Shown: one piece after another, positions 1-9,901 of the stretch
How the letters are laid out: every line of letters begins with the position of its first letter
Numbering within the stretch: the first letter of the stretch is position 1
Assembly: GCA_003385635.1 (NCBI GenBank)
Contig: QQUY01000001.1
Location: 2,581,001-2,645,000, forward strand
Reading direction: 5' to 3'
From: Acidobacteriota bacterium
Lineage (GTDB): Bacteria > Acidobacteriota > Blastocatellia > Pyrinomonadales > Pyrinomonadaceae
Length of the DNA: 64,000 bases
Notes under the pieces: model-generated
What the model was told of the DNA's origin: nothing
The model's input: the letters and a program-made list of their open reading frames with translations, nothing else
The model's database searches: none
Program-made: the position numbers and the translations under genes

Positions 1-5
1 TGCGG

Positions 6-90
6 CGACCGGGCAAAGCCCGGTCGGAATAGCGTGGAGCCCGACGCCGGTAAGCCATAGGCTTACCGCACATCAGAGCGGCAAAGCCGC
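6..90. repeat. Cluster of three REP-like hairpins
   Basis: Three short perfect hairpins follow one another. The first has a 9-bp stem CGACCGGGC with loop AAA at 6-26. The second has an 8-bp stem GGTAAGCC with loop ATA at 49-67. The third has a 5-bp stem GCGGC with loop AAA at 78-90. The second and third are separated by a GCACATCA-type spacer. The same hairpin-spacer-hairpin unit recurs at 4022-4064 and, as inverted pairs, near 58.1 kb and 60.9 kb. No gene is visible in bases 1-236. Confidence 0.75.
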
Positions 91-239
91 GTCAGTGGCA
101 GAATAGAGGTAGCTACAGATATCAGGCGGACGATGTCCACCCTCATTCGCAATGTAGCCGTGCTTAAAAGGCTTTGCGGAGATTTTCGGTTGCCAAGAAA
201 GGGCAGAAGGTCCTCTCGGGGAGCGATTAAGGTGATTTG

Positions 240-1031
240 ATGACCGATAACAATGGAAGTGGAATGAGACTGGAGGGAAAAGTCGCGATCGTGACCGGCG
301 CAACAGGCGGGATCGGAGAAGCGACGGCCAGACGATTTCTTGAAGAAGGAGCGAGCGTGATGTTGGTCGGCCGTTCGAGGGATAAACTGGAGGAAACACG
401 CAAACGTCTTTCGGAATTCGACAAGCTCGCTGATTTTGTCGCTGATGCGACCGATGAGGCAGCAACCAGAGAATCAGTCGAAGCCACGGTAGAATCGTTC
501 GGAGGCCTTGATATCGTTGTGGCAAATGCCGGGATGGAGGGAAATTTCGCTCCGATCGAAGATCTTTCAGTAGAAGAGTTCGAACGGGTGCTTCGAACAA
601 ATGTGATCGGAGTCTGGCTTTCGCTAAAGTACGCGGTCGGCCCGATGAAAACTGCCGGGAAGGGTTCGATGATCGCCTTGTCATCGATTGCCGGAATGAT
701 CGGAGCCGCGACCATGGCTCCCTATATCGCAAGCAAACACGCAGTTTTTGGCCTCGTTAAAACCGCAGCGCTGGAACTTGCCGAATCCGGCATTCGTGTT
801 AATGCAATAGGCCCGGGGCCGATCGACAACCGCATGATCCGCTCATTGGAATCGCAGTGCAGCCCCGAAGACCACTCAGCGGGTCATGACTATATTGTGT
901 CGCTTGTACCGATGAAACGATACGGCACCAATGAAGAGGTCGCCAACCTCGCAGTTTTCCTGGCGAGCGACGAGTCGTCATACTGTACCGGCGGGATCCT
1001 TATGATAGACGGCGGATTCACCGCCGCCTAG
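240..1031 (+). CDS. SDR family NAD(P)-dependent oxidoreductase
   Basis: A classical short-chain dehydrogenase/reductase of about 263 residues, the usual family length. The N-terminal Rossmann motif TGATGGIG (about residues 19-26) binds NAD(P), and VANAG lies near residue 95. The catalytic Ser is in ALSSIAG (about 149) and the Tyr/Lys pair in YIASK (about 162 and 166). The C-terminal [12 protein letters not shown] is the usual SDR ending. The ATG at 240 is preferred, with AAGGTG about 6 bases upstream; a TTG directly before it is also in frame. Substrate is unknown: glucose-1-dehydrogenase-like and 3-oxoacyl-ACP reductase-like members look alike at this level. It stands alone, with repeats on both sides. 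Confidence 0.9.
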   Translation: MTDNNGSGMRLEGKVAIVTGATGGIGEATARRFLEEGASVMLVGRSRDKLEETRKRLSEFDKLADFVADATDEAATRESVEATVESFGGLDIVVANAGMEGNFAPIEDLSVEEFERVLRTNVIGVWLSLKYAVGPMKTAGKGSMIALSSIAGMIGAATMAPYIASKHAVFGLVKTAALELAESGIRVNAIGPGPIDNRMIRSLESQCSPEDHSAGHDYIVSLVPMKRYGTNEEVANLAVFLASDESSYCTGGILMIDGGFTAA

Positions 1032-1089
1032 CAGGTTTGTCCGAAAGCGACAGCGACGGGCATAAACGGAGCACACGCGTCCCGCTTGC

Positions 1090-1119
1090 AATCGGAACCC
1101 TGAGCGTAAGCGACGGGCA
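1090..1119 (+). repeat. Dispersed motif GGAACCC-GAGCG-GCGACGGGCA
   Basis: One copy of a word family consisting of GGAACCC, then GAGCG, then GCGACGGGCA. Other copies lie at 3868-3898, 25199-25224 and, inverted, at 49681-49706 and 58251-58280. Partial copies (GCGACGGGCAT only) occur near 1052, 20983 and 21126. All are intergenic. No function can be read from the sequence. Confidence 0.6.
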
Positions 1120-1213
1120 ATATCGAGGACTGACGTCGCCTCAGGTACTGAGAAATGAGAGATGCGTGCTGAGAATTGGCTTTCAGGAAAGCGCAAGTTG
1201 ATAGTTAAAATTC

Positions 1214-1360
1214 GAATGAATTGACTGCTCAGGTGTCGCGCAGAGTGCTCGCCTAATGCAGGTTGCGCTTGACGTCATATCTTCAATTTTCAGTTCTCAA
1301 CAATCAGTTTTCAGTTTCTCAGTACTCAGTACTCAGTACTCATCTCTCAGCACTACTTTT
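1214..1360 (+). repeat. Duplicated kinase leader ending in 7-bp repeats
   Basis: Bases 1214-1290 match 4162-4237, upstream of the next kinase, nearly base for base (shared words include CTGCTCAGGTGTCG, GAGTGCTCG, GCAGGTTGC and CTTGACG). Both leaders then run into degenerate heptamers (TTCAATT / TCAGTTC types, then three AGTACTC units here) that stop about 10 bases before the ATG. There is no Shine-Dalgarno-like purine tract before the start. The conserved block may hold a promoter shared by both kinase genes; TTGACT at 1221 could be a -35 box, but I cannot assign a convincing -10. Confidence 0.7.
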
Positions 1361-3844
1361 ATGGCGCTTGATCCCAACACTTTGATCTCCCATTACCGGA
1401 TCGCCGAGAAGATCGGCGAGGGCGGGATGGGTGAGGTGTATCGCGCCTCTGACGACGTGCTGGAACGGGATGTAGCGCTGAAGATCATAAGCGAGGAATG
1501 CTGCCGAGAGTCTGAGAAGCTACAGAGATTCGTACGCGAGGCAAAGGCGTCCTCCGCCCTGAACCATCCCAACATAATTACGATCTTCGAATTCGGGACC
1601 GATGGCGAAACACATTTCATCGCTTCCGAACTCATCGACGGAAAGACGCTTGGAGACGTTCTTTCCTCCGGGCCTCTTTCCGTGCCGGAGACCCTGCAGA
1701 TCGCGGGCCAGGTGGCGTCCGCACTCTCGGCGGCGCACGCCGCGGGGATCGTTCATCGCGACATCAAGCCGGACAACGTGATGATCAGGCCCGATGGCCT
1801 TGTGAAGGTGCTCGATTTTGGTGTAGCAAAGCTGCTGAGGCTCGAATCCTCGAAGAATACTGACCCCGAAGCGGAGACGAGGATCAAGATCGATACCTCG
1901 CCCGGAATGATCATCGGCACGGCGAACTACATGTCGCCCGAACAGGCTGCCGCGAAAGAAGTGGATCACCGATCCGATATCTTCAGCTTTGGCGTCCTTG
2001 TTTACGAAATGCTGACGGGCAGGCTTCCGTTCGAAGGCGAGACCGGGGTCGAGATGCTTGGAGCGATACTTTATAAGGACCCCGTCCCGCTTTCGACCCA
2101 CGCGCCCGACCTTCCCGAAGAGCTTTGCGCGGTGATCGCAAAAGCGATGGAGAAAGATCCGGATGCCCGTTATCAGGATGTCAACGAACTTGTCCGCGAC
2201 GTCAGGGCGATAACGGGGGAATCCGAGCCGGTGGCGATCCGTTCGGTTTCTGATGAATCGGTACAGGAGGCAAAGACCGAAATTCTTGACAGGGGTACTG
2301 AGGAACAGGCCGAACTGGCTGACACGAAAGCAGCGGATAGTAGACAGACGGCGAAGCGCAGCGGCCTGTTTGGATACATGTGGGTCCCGATCCTCTTGGT
2401 GATCCTTGCACTCACAGCCGGAGCTTTTTGGTATTTTTCAGGAAGTTCCGGAGAAATTGACTCGATCGCCGTGATGCCGTTCGTCAATGAGAGCGGCGAC
2501 GACGATGTCGAATATCTGTCTGATGGAATGACGGAAACCCTGATCAGCCGTTTGACGCGAATTCCGAATCTTTCGGTCAAGGCAAGCAGTTCCGTTTTTT
2601 ATTACAAGGGAAAGAGCGCGACACCCAGGCAGCTAGGTCAGGATCTTGGCGTCGGCGCCGTATTGCTCGGAAAGGTCTCTGTCCGGAACGAGCGCTTAAA
2701 ACTCAGCCTGGAATTGGTCGATACGGCGACCCAGAATGCTTTGTGGGGCGAGACTTTTGACAGTCCGATGAGTGATCTCGTCGATGTACAAAAGGAAGTT
2801 GCAGAACAGGTTTCAAGCCAGCTCAGACAGCACCTCTCCACTGATGCAAAAGAAGATCTCGCGCGAACCTATACCAGGAACTCCGAGGCAAACCAACTGT
2901 ACCTTAAAGGCCGATACCATTGGAACAAGCGCTCCGTCGAGGACTTTCAGAAGGCGATCGATCTGTTCAAGGAAGCGATAGACAAAGATCCGACCTACGC
3001 GCTGGCATACTCGGGTTTGGCAGACGTTTACGTCTTGATGCCCCAGTACGCGAGAAAGCCTTCGAAGGTCTATATGCCGCTCGCGAAATCTGCGGCGCAG
3101 AAAGCCATCGAACTGGACGACAGTCTCGCGGAACCGCACGCGACAATGGGGTACGTCGTTTCAATTTTTGAAGGCAATTTCGTCGAAGCCGAAAGCGAAT
3201 ATGAGCGAGCGATTCAATTAGATCCGAAATATGCCACGGCGTACCAGTGGTATTCCGAGTATCTTGCGGCGATGGGAAGAAATGAGGAAGCGGTGAGAGC
3301 TGCGAAAAAAGCGCTTGAGCTGGAACCCCTTTCGCTGATAATCCACACCGGAGTGGGCCTCATTTACTGGATAACCGGCAACCCGGATGCCTCGATCGCC
3401 CACCTCAAAACGACAAAGGAACTGGCCCCCGATTTCATTCCTCCCTATCAGATCTGTGCCCTTGCCTACGAGAGCAAGAGAATGTTCAAGGAGACCAACG
3501 AGAACTACATAAAGGCCTTTGAGCTTGCGGGCGGTGATACTTCGTGGCTGAAAGAGCTTGAGACACATTACGAAAAGGACGGTTGGGAAGGCGTTTGGAA
3601 ACAAAGGATCAGATTCTTTCTGGAGAGGCAGAAGCAGGAGGGTGGCGGCTACGAATTCATAATTGCAAGCAATTACGGGAATCTTGAGAACCGGGAGAAA
3701 ACGCTTGAGTACATGCGGATGGTTGTAGACGAAAGAGGGTGGCGGATCTTGAACATACGGAGCGCGCCCACCTTCGAGTTTCTGAAAGGAGATCCGGAAT
3801 ACGAGGCGATCTTGGAGAGGATCGGCTTCCGTAACTTGGAATGA
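1361..3844 (+). CDS. Receptor-type Ser/Thr kinase with TolB-like domain and TPRs
   Basis: Membrane-anchored Hanks-type kinase of 827 residues. The cytoplasmic kinase domain (about 13-285) has the Gly loop GEGGMGEV, Lys41, HRDIKPDN with Asp134, DFG with Asp152 and the GTANYMSPEQ activation segment. A single TM segment lies at about 337-359. It is followed by a TolB/FlgO-like domain (366-480, beginning SIAVMPFVNESGD) and TPR-like helical repeats to about 800. The ATG at 1361 is chosen because the conserved start MALDPNTLISHY matches the paralogue at 4302; the frame stays open 35 codons upstream, but only through repeat-derived DNA. The paralogue downstream is similar over the whole length, so this is a tandem duplication. 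Ligand and substrates are unknown. Confidence 0.92.
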   Translation: MALDPNTLISHYRIAEKIGEGGMGEVYRASDDVLERDVALKIISEECCRESEKLQRFVREAKASSALNHPNIITIFEFGTDGETHFIASELIDGKTLGDVLSSGPLSVPETLQIAGQVASALSAAHAAGIVHRDIKPDNVMIRPDGLVKVLDFGVAKLLRLESSKNTDPEAETRIKIDTSPGMIIGTANYMSPEQAAAKEVDHRSDIFSFGVLVYEMLTGRLPFEGETGVEMLGAILYKDPVPLSTHAPDLPEELCAVIAKAMEKDPDARYQDVNELVRDVRAITGESEPVAIRSVSDESVQEAKTEILDRGTEEQAELADTKAADSRQTAKRSGLFGYMWVPILLVILALTAGAFWYFSGSSGEIDSIAVMPFVNESGDDDVEYLSDGMTETLISRLTRIPNLSVKASSSVFYYKGKSATPRQLGQDLGVGAVLLGKVSVRNERLKLSLELVDTATQNALWGETFDSPMSDLVDVQKEVAEQVSSQLRQHLSTDAKEDLARTYTRNSEANQLYLKGRYHWNKRSVEDFQKAIDLFKEAIDKDPTYALAYSGLADVYVLMPQYARKPSKVYMPLAKSAAQKAIELDDSLAEPHATMGYVVSIFEGNFVEAESEYERAIQLDPKYATAYQWYSEYLAAMGRNEEAVRAAKKALELEPLSLIIHTGVGLIYWITGNPDASIAHLKTTKELAPDFIPPYQICALAYESKRMFKETNENYIKAFELAGGDTSWLKELETHYEKDGWEGVWKQRIRFFLERQKQEGGGYEFIIASNYGNLENREKTLEYMRMVVDERGWRILNIRSAPTFEFLKGDPEYEAILERIGFRNLE

Positions 3845-3867
3845 CGAAACGCAGACGTGCCCCGTAC

Positions 3868-3898
3868 AATCGGAACCCGGAGCGCCGGCGACGGGCAT
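3868..3898 (+). repeat. Dispersed motif GGAACCC-GAGCG-GCGACGGGCAT
   Basis: Second full copy of the dispersed word family, just after the first kinase gene. The match to 1090-1119 covers AATCGGAACCC, GAGCG and GCGACGGGCA. It lies in the 457-base gap between the two kinases, which otherwise holds a REP-like unit and the duplicated leader. Confidence 0.6.
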
Positions 3899-4021
3899 AA
3901 ACGCAACGTACTGCTGCGCGAGCTTCAGCTTGCGCGGTGCAAAAGGTTGATATGCCAGGAATCGACCTGCGAGACGCTAAAGCTCTCGCATACCCGGTCA
4001 GAATATTGCGGGACCGGAGCC

Positions 4022-4064
4022 GGTAAGCCGGAGGTTTACCGCACATCACGGCGGCAAAGCCGCG
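4022..4064 (+). repeat. REP-like paired hairpin with GCACATCA spacer
   Basis: Hairpin GGTAAGCC / GGTTTACC (one G-T pair), spacer GCACATCAC, then hairpin GCGGC-AAA-GCCGC. It is the same order, spacing and near-identical sequence as at 49-90 and 58176-58219. Confidence 0.75.
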
Positions 4065-4161
4065 ATTCTCGGGGGACAGAGGACGCCGCAAATAATGAGA
4101 AATGAGAGATGAGTGCTGAGAAATGGCTTTCAGGATATTGAAAGTTGAAAATTGAATGTTT

Positions 4162-4301
4162 GAATGAACTGACTGCTCAGGTGTCGGGCTGAGTGCTCGT
4201 CTGACGCAGGTTGCACTTGACGCCAAATCTTCACTTTTCAATCTTCAATTCTCAATTATCGATTTTCAGTTTCTCAGTACTCATCTCCCAGCACTTCTAT
4301 T
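4162..4301 (+). repeat. Second copy of duplicated kinase leader
   Basis: Bases 4162-4237 repeat 1214-1290. They are followed by heptamer-like units (TTTTCAA, TCTTCAA, TTCTCAA, TTATCGA, TTTTCAG), then AGTACTC and ATCTCCC up to about 12 bases before the ATG. No Shine-Dalgarno sequence is visible. Confidence 0.7.
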
Positions 4302-6815
4302 ATGTCCCTTGAACCCAACACCTTGATCTCCCACTACAAGATCCTGTCCGAGATCGGAAAGGGCGGTATGGGGATCGTGTACCTCGCCCAGGACACGAAG
4401 CTCGACCGGAAAGTCGCGATCAAGTTCCTTCCTTCCGATTCGAGTCAGGACAAAGAGAAATTGCAGCGGTTCGTTCAGGAAGCTAAAGCCGCGTCGGCCT
4501 TGAACCATCCCGGGATACTGACCATTTACGAGATCGGTGAGGCCGAAGGATCGACTTATATAGCGTCCGAGTACATCGGAGGGATCGACGTCGGAACCTT
4601 CGCGCGAGAGCGAAAGATCTCGCTTGAAAAGGCGTTGGATATCGCGATCCAGATCGTCACCGCGCTCAAGGCCGCACACGATTCCGGAATAGTTCACAGG
4701 GACATCAAGCCGGATAACGTGATGATCCGCGAAGACGGGATCATCAAGATCCTCGACTTCGGTCTTGCAAAGTTGCTGGAGAAGCGTTCCGGAGGCGAGA
4801 AAGCGGTCAAGACAGGGCCAGACAGCGAGACGATGATCGCCGATGCCGGAAAAGGCCCAAGTACGACTCCCGGAATGGTGATGGGTACTGTCAACTACAT
4901 GTCTCCTGAACAGGCGAGAGGGCGGGACGTCGACCAGCGGACGGATATCTTCAGTGTCGGTGCGCTTCTTTACGAGGTCCTTACCAGAAAGCGGGCATTT
5001 GACGGCGACAACACCAGCGATGCAATTGCCGCAGTCCTGATGAAAGATCCTGTGCCGATCACGGAACTCAATCCGGAGATCCCGAATCGCCTTCAGGAAA
5101 TAGTTGAGAAGTGCCTGCAAAAGGACAAGAAAGAACGGTTTGAATCCTCAAAGGAACTTTTGGATGAGCTGACTCGGCTTAAACGGCACCTTCAGATCGA
5201 AGAGATCGAGAAAACGATTCTTCCGGAAGAGGAGCACAAGGAAACGAAGATGTTTCCGGCGACGACCGCAGACGCTGCGGGAAAGACCACTGGTGCCCGG
5301 ACGGGCGACGGTGACAGCATAATCATCCGCAAGTCGGTGGCGGGCAAGATCGCCGCAGCTGTACTGGCGCTGTTGATCGCGGGCGTTGCGGGTTATTTTG
5401 TCTGGCGCTATGCATTTGGCGGGGACCAGCGGATCGACTCTATCGCAGTCATGCCGTTCGTAAACGAGAGCGGCGATGCCGAACTCGAGTATCTTTCCGA
5501 CGGAATGACGGAGACACTGATCAACAGCCTTTCGAAGATTCCGGATCTGAGTGTGAAGTCCAGAAGTTCCGTGTTTGCTTACAAGGGAAAGACCTTCAAT
5601 GCCGCGGAAATCGCTGGGCAACTGAATGTCCAATCGATACTCAACGGGAGGGTGGCAAAGCGTGGCGATCAGATCTTACTAAGCCTTGAGCTAATCGACC
5701 CAAGAACTGATTCTGTGCTTTGGGGAAACAGCTATTCGCGCAGCGCGTCCGAGCTAGTGAGCCTGCAGTCTGAGATCGCAAAGGACGTTTCGGCAAACCT
5801 GAAATCCCGCCTTTCCGCACCTTCGGAGCAGGAAGTCACAAAGACCTATACGAATAGTCCCGAGGCATACAGGAACTATCTGCAGGGCCGCTATTACTGG
5901 AACAAGCGGACACGCGAGGATCTTGCAAAATCCGTTGAGTACTTTAATAAAGCGATAGAGCTGGACCCAGCCTACGCTCTTGCCTACTCAGGTTTGGCGC
6001 AAAGCTACGTACTGTTTCCTAACTACGGGGTGGCGAAGCCGAAAGAGAGCATGCCAAGGGCGAAAGCCGCAGCCGACAGAGCGCTTGAGATCGACAATTC
6101 ACTAGCCGAAGCTCATGCCGCGCTTGGATTGTACTACTCGAGCTATGCCTGGAATACCGATAGGTCCGAAGAATCTCTGCGGCGCGCTCTGGAGCTCGAT
6201 CCGGATTACGAAACGGCTTATCACTGGCTCGGCCAGGGGCCTCTTCAAGCGACGGGACGATTTGATGAGTCGATCGCGGCCGGTGACCGAGCGGCAGAGC
6301 TAGATCCCCTGTCACTCGTGATAAAGACTGACTCCGGGTACAACCGTATCTCCGCAAGACGATTTGATGAAGGGATAGAGGTTATTAATGCGGCGCTCGA
6401 AATGGACCCGAACTTCCCGTATGCCTGGTCAGCATTGGGCGAGGGCTACCTCGGCAAAGGTGATCTCGACAAAGCGATCGAAAGCCTCCAGAGATCACTG
6501 AAGCTGGAGGACAGCGCGTACGTCAAGGCAGTTCTCGCGCGTGCGCTAGCCAAAAAAGGAGACCGCACATCGGCTTTCGAGATCCTGGACGAGCTCAAGA
6601 TTAGGTCCAGGAATGAGTATGTCAGGAGTCTCTGCTTCGTGCTTGTCTATTCCTCGCTTGGCGATCTGGATGCCTCGTTTGAATGGATCGAAAGGATGTT
6701 TGAAGAACGAGCCTTGTTCATGATGTACCTTGACGACCCTCTCCTTGACGACCTCAAGGACGATCCGAGGTTTGATAAGCTTCAGGGCCGGGTTAGGGAC
6801 GCAAAACTTCACTGA
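4302..6815 (+). CDS. Receptor-type Ser/Thr kinase with TolB-like domain and TPRs (paralogue)
   Basis: Kinase of 837 residues with the same architecture as its upstream neighbour. The kinase domain (about 13-290) has GKGGMGIV, Lys41, HRDIKPDN with Asp134, DFG with Asp152 and GTVNYMSPEQ. A TM segment lies at about 348-369, then a TolB/FlgO-like domain from SIAVMPFVNESGD (380-500), then TPR-like repeats such as LDPAYALAYSGLA. The linker before the TM is longer and more acidic than in the paralogue. All catalytic residues are present, so it should be active. The gene and about 140 bases of leader were duplicated together. It may respond to an envelope signal through the TolB-like region, but that is inference. 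Confidence 0.92.
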   Translation: MSLEPNTLISHYKILSEIGKGGMGIVYLAQDTKLDRKVAIKFLPSDSSQDKEKLQRFVQEAKAASALNHPGILTIYEIGEAEGSTYIASEYIGGIDVGTFARERKISLEKALDIAIQIVTALKAAHDSGIVHRDIKPDNVMIREDGIIKILDFGLAKLLEKRSGGEKAVKTGPDSETMIADAGKGPSTTPGMVMGTVNYMSPEQARGRDVDQRTDIFSVGALLYEVLTRKRAFDGDNTSDAIAAVLMKDPVPITELNPEIPNRLQEIVEKCLQKDKKERFESSKELLDELTRLKRHLQIEEIEKTILPEEEHKETKMFPATTADAAGKTTGARTGDGDSIIIRKSVAGKIAAAVLALLIAGVAGYFVWRYAFGGDQRIDSIAVMPFVNESGDAELEYLSDGMTETLINSLSKIPDLSVKSRSSVFAYKGKTFNAAEIAGQLNVQSILNGRVAKRGDQILLSLELIDPRTDSVLWGNSYSRSASELVSLQSEIAKDVSANLKSRLSAPSEQEVTKTYTNSPEAYRNYLQGRYYWNKRTREDLAKSVEYFNKAIELDPAYALAYSGLAQSYVLFPNYGVAKPKESMPRAKAAADRALEIDNSLAEAHAALGLYYSSYAWNTDRSEESLRRALELDPDYETAYHWLGQGPLQATGRFDESIAAGDRAAELDPLSLVIKTDSGYNRISARRFDEGIEVINAALEMDPNFPYAWSALGEGYLGKGDLDKAIESLQRSLKLEDSAYVKAVLARALAKKGDRTSAFEILDELKIRSRNEYVRSLCFVLVYSSLGDLDASFEWIERMFEERALFMMYLDDPLLDDLKDDPRFDKLQGRVRDAKLH

Positions 6816-7215
6816 ACCCCAGAATTGAAAGAGTTCAATATTGCAATATCTTGGAGGCCTTTACATTGCAGAGTTGCGAGAGAGTTGGGAACAGGATGGA
6901 CAGGGTCGGAAGGATTAGGAGTTAGTAATTGAGAATTGATAGTTGGAGAAGTCAGTAGCAAGGCTCGAGACTGTTCAGAATTTACAAGTCATAGCCTCTC
7001 CACTGACGAGCTTCAAGATTCGTTGTAGAACAGCTTGGCTTTCCGGCCATTCCAAGACGATCTAAATTTGAATCTTGAACATTGAACTTTGGATCTTGAA
7101 CTCTCAACTTCCAATTGTCAATTTTCACTCTCCCTAGTACTTTTCGTCATTTCAGCGCAAGTGATTGGAGGCGGGCAAGCCCGCCGCTAAACGATTATTT
7201 GCTCACCGCTCACCG
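6816..7215. repeat. Intergenic region with repeat cassette A, copy 1
   Basis: No gene is visible in this 400-base gap. It holds an AACAGGATGGACAGG word near 6891. About 7019-7215 is a cassette repeated in the same orientation at about 12985-13190. Shared pieces are TGTAGAA-AGCTTGGCTTTC, CAAGACGAT, heptamer-like TTGAA/TCAAC units, GTCATTTCAGCGCAAGTG, the hairpin GGCGGGCAAGCCCGCC and finally GCTCACC heptamers. Both copies end at the stop codon of a minus-strand gene. Confidence 0.75.
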
Positions 7216-9846
7216 CTATTTGTAAACCGAAAGCCTCTCCAGCTCCTTTTCCACATCAGTCGTCTCAGGGTGATTCGGGCCTTTGGTTTTCGTCAAGGCC
7301 TTGAATGCCTTTTCCAGTTCGCCGCGGACCTCTTCCGGTCTTTCCTGCGCTATAAGGTTCGAGGCGAGCCTCGTCCTTATCGACGCTATATGCGGGTTCG
7401 GCTCCTTGAAAGTGACAGTCATGAACTCAAGCGCTTCTCTGTGTTTGCTCTCGCCTGCTTTGAGGTTCCCCCTTCGGGTATCTATCTCGCCCAGGAGTGA
7501 CATTGTGAACGACGTAAGGATGTTTCCATCGGGGTAGGACTCCCTCTCCGCTTCCAGGGTCCTCGTCAACAACCTTTCGGCTTTTTCCGTCTCGGCTCTC
7601 TCAAGATAGACCCTTGCCAGCCAGTTGGCAGTGTCAAGCGTGTAAAAACTTCCCTCACCCAGTGCCTTGGCATAGGTCTCATATCCTTTTCGAATCGAGG
7701 CTTCTGCCTCCGAAAGCTCTCCTTTTGCCAGCGAGACTTTTCCAAGGTCCCGGAGAATTCCCGCCTCGTCTATCGTACCGACCGAGCCCCGCGAGCGAAC
7801 TTCTACCAGAGCTTTCTCAAAATTTTCGGCAGCTTCTTCGAGTAGTCCTAGCGAAAGGTATGAAAATCCCAGGTTACTGAGCAGAACGGGGATCATCTTC
7901 CTGTCCTCGCCCTCGAATCTTTCAGCGATCGATATCGCTTCCTTTTTTACTTCAACGGATTCGTCGTATCGTCCCCAAATGTCGTACACATTTCCGAGTC
8001 CGTTCAAAGCTCCTGCGAGAAATAACTTCGTTTCCTCATCCTCTTCAAGTCTCGGCCTCAAGAAGTCTATGGATTGGCGGTAGCTGCTGGCGGCTTCATC
8101 GTATTTGCCCTGCAGGTAGAGATGGTCCCCGAGATTTCCGCGGATTTTCATCGACCTGAGATTCTCCGGACCACGAATGCGGTCGTACTTTTCTATCGAA
8201 CGGCGCAAGAGATCAGCAGAGATCTGGTAGTCACCCTTGCCAAGGTACGCCTTTCCCAAAATGAAAAAGACCTCGGCCTGCACCTCCGGTTCATCGGCCA
8301 GGTCTTTTTCAACGTTGCGGACTGCGATCTCCATAGCTTCCGCGATCGTGGCTTGACGCTTTCTGTCCGGGTTGGGTGAGTTCCAGAAGGGGTTTGCGAA
8401 GTTGAGTATGCTTCCCAGGAAGTCGAGTGCTTTCTTGGTCTTGACGGTCTCCGCCCTGGCTTTCTCAGCCTCGATCTGTGTTTGCCTTGCCTGCCAAAGC
8501 GTCGCCGCGACGCCCACCAGTACAGCAACGACGACGAGAAAGCCTGCGACTACGGCGACCGAGTTTCGCCTTATGAACTTGCCTGCCCTGTAGCTAAGCG
8601 TATCCGGCCTTGCACTTACAGGAAGGCCTTTCAAAAACCTTGAAATGTCTTCGGCAAGTCTCTCCGCTGTGGAGTACCGCAGTTCGGGCTCTTTTTTCAG
8701 AGCTTTAAGAACGATGTTGTCGAGGTCGCCCTTTAGTTGCTGCCAGCGAATCTTTAGTATTTCGGGATTAGTTCTCGTCGTCGAACTCGGAGCCGTTCTG
8801 TCTCCAGCTATCCGAGTGGACGAGCGTCCTCCCCCGGCCTCTACTCCATCCGGCTGGGGCATACCCGATTCGCGCAGTCTCGCCGTTTCTGATGGAAGTG
8901 TCGGCAATTCGTGGACAACCGCCTCGAGGATCGCGCGCATGTCGTCTTCCTTTTGCTGAAACGGACGAACCCCGCATAAAAGCTCGTAGAGGATGACGCC
9001 AAGCGAGTAGATGTCCGCTGCGGTCGTCACGCTTTGTTTCTGGAGTTGTTCGGGCGAGGCGTAGGACGGTGTCATCACGCCCATTCGCGTCACCGTGGCC
9101 ATATCTGCGCCGCCAAGACGGTCGCCGAGTATCTTCGAGATCCCGAAGTCCAAAAGCTTGGGAACTCCTTCTTTGTCGACGAGAATGTTCGAGGGTTTCA
9201 GGTCCCTGTGAACGATGAGGTTTCGATGTGCGAACCCGACTGCATCGCAGACCATCGTGAACATGTCGAGACGCTTATCGAGATCAAGCGAGTTCAGGTC
9301 ACAATATTCGTCGATCGGGAGCCCATCGACATATTCCATCGCGAGGAACGGGATCCCGTCCTCCGAGGTTCCGGCGTTCAAGAGGCGTGCGATACCGGGA
9401 TGCTCAAGAGAAGCGAGGATCTCTCTTTCTTGCTGGAACCTGGCTCTCAGCGCGGACGTGTTGAGTTCACGTTTCAGAAGCTTCAGGGCCACTTTCTGCT
9501 CGAATCTACCGTCAATGCGTTCGGCAAGAAAAACCGAACCCATTCCGCCGGAACCAAGCTCGCCCGTGATCCTGTAGACGTCGACCACCTGTCCGACTGG
9601 AACGCCGTTCCCGGACTCCAGAAAATCCCGGGAATACTCTATCGCGGCCAGATTGAACGAGGATTCAGCCTCATCTTCAAAGCTGAGCAGATTCTCTACC
9701 TCGTCAGCGATTTCCTTTGATATACCGGGTCCCGAGAGAAATTCCTGTCTCATTGCAGGTTCCATTTCCAGAACCCGCTCAAGTATCTCATTCACTTTGT
9801 TGCGATCGATCTCAGGCATATTCGGAATTGACTGCTTTGTGCCCAC
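7216..9846 (-). CDS. Ser/Thr kinase with C-terminal TPR domain
   Basis: Protein of 876 residues. An N-terminal helical region (about 12-70, EILERVLEMEP...) is typical of kinases paired with ECF sigma factors. The kinase domain (about 90-400) has ELGSGGMGSV, Lys122, HRDLKPSN with Asp215 and DFG with Asp233, and contains a Pro/Ser-rich insertion. A TM segment follows at about 430-450, then a long run of TPRs (AYLGKGDY, GNVYDIWGRYDE and others). GTG at 9846 gives the full length; an ATG lies nine codons later and neither has a clear ribosome site. It sits 55 bases downstream of the sigma gene, probably in the same transcript. Its TAG stop lies inside the GCTCACC-type array. Confidence 0.9.
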   Translation of the reverse strand: MGTKQSIPNMPEIDRNKVNEILERVLEMEPAMRQEFLSGPGISKEIADEVENLLSFEDEAESSFNLAAIEYSRDFLESGNGVPVGQVVDVYRITGELGSGGMGSVFLAERIDGRFEQKVALKLLKRELNTSALRARFQQEREILASLEHPGIARLLNAGTSEDGIPFLAMEYVDGLPIDEYCDLNSLDLDKRLDMFTMVCDAVGFAHRNLIVHRDLKPSNILVDKEGVPKLLDFGISKILGDRLGGADMATVTRMGVMTPSYASPEQLQKQSVTTAADIYSLGVILYELLCGVRPFQQKEDDMRAILEAVVHELPTLPSETARLRESGMPQPDGVEAGGGRSSTRIAGDRTAPSSTTRTNPEILKIRWQQLKGDLDNIVLKALKKEPELRYSTAERLAEDISRFLKGLPVSARPDTLSYRAGKFIRRNSVAVVAGFLVVVAVLVGVAATLWQARQTQIEAEKARAETVKTKKALDFLGSILNFANPFWNSPNPDRKRQATIAEAMEIAVRNVEKDLADEPEVQAEVFFILGKAYLGKGDYQISADLLRRSIEKYDRIRGPENLRSMKIRGNLGDHLYLQGKYDEAASSYRQSIDFLRPRLEEDEETKLFLAGALNGLGNVYDIWGRYDESVEVKKEAISIAERFEGEDRKMIPVLLSNLGFSYLSLGLLEEAAENFEKALVEVRSRGSVGTIDEAGILRDLGKVSLAKGELSEAEASIRKGYETYAKALGEGSFYTLDTANWLARVYLERAETEKAERLLTRTLEAERESYPDGNILTSFTMSLLGEIDTRRGNLKAGESKHREALEFMTVTFKEPNPHIASIRTRLASNLIAQERPEEVRGELEKAFKALTKTKGPNHPETTDVEKELERLSVYK

Positions 9847-9901
9847 TGCCGAAATATGTGCGACTAAAGCTTGGATCGCGCCAGATTATCGAAGAACCCG
9901 G

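Noticed and set aside
5148..5633. Antisense frames of 100-280 residues within the kinase genes
   Set aside because: Shadows of high-GC coding sequence with no recognisable motif.
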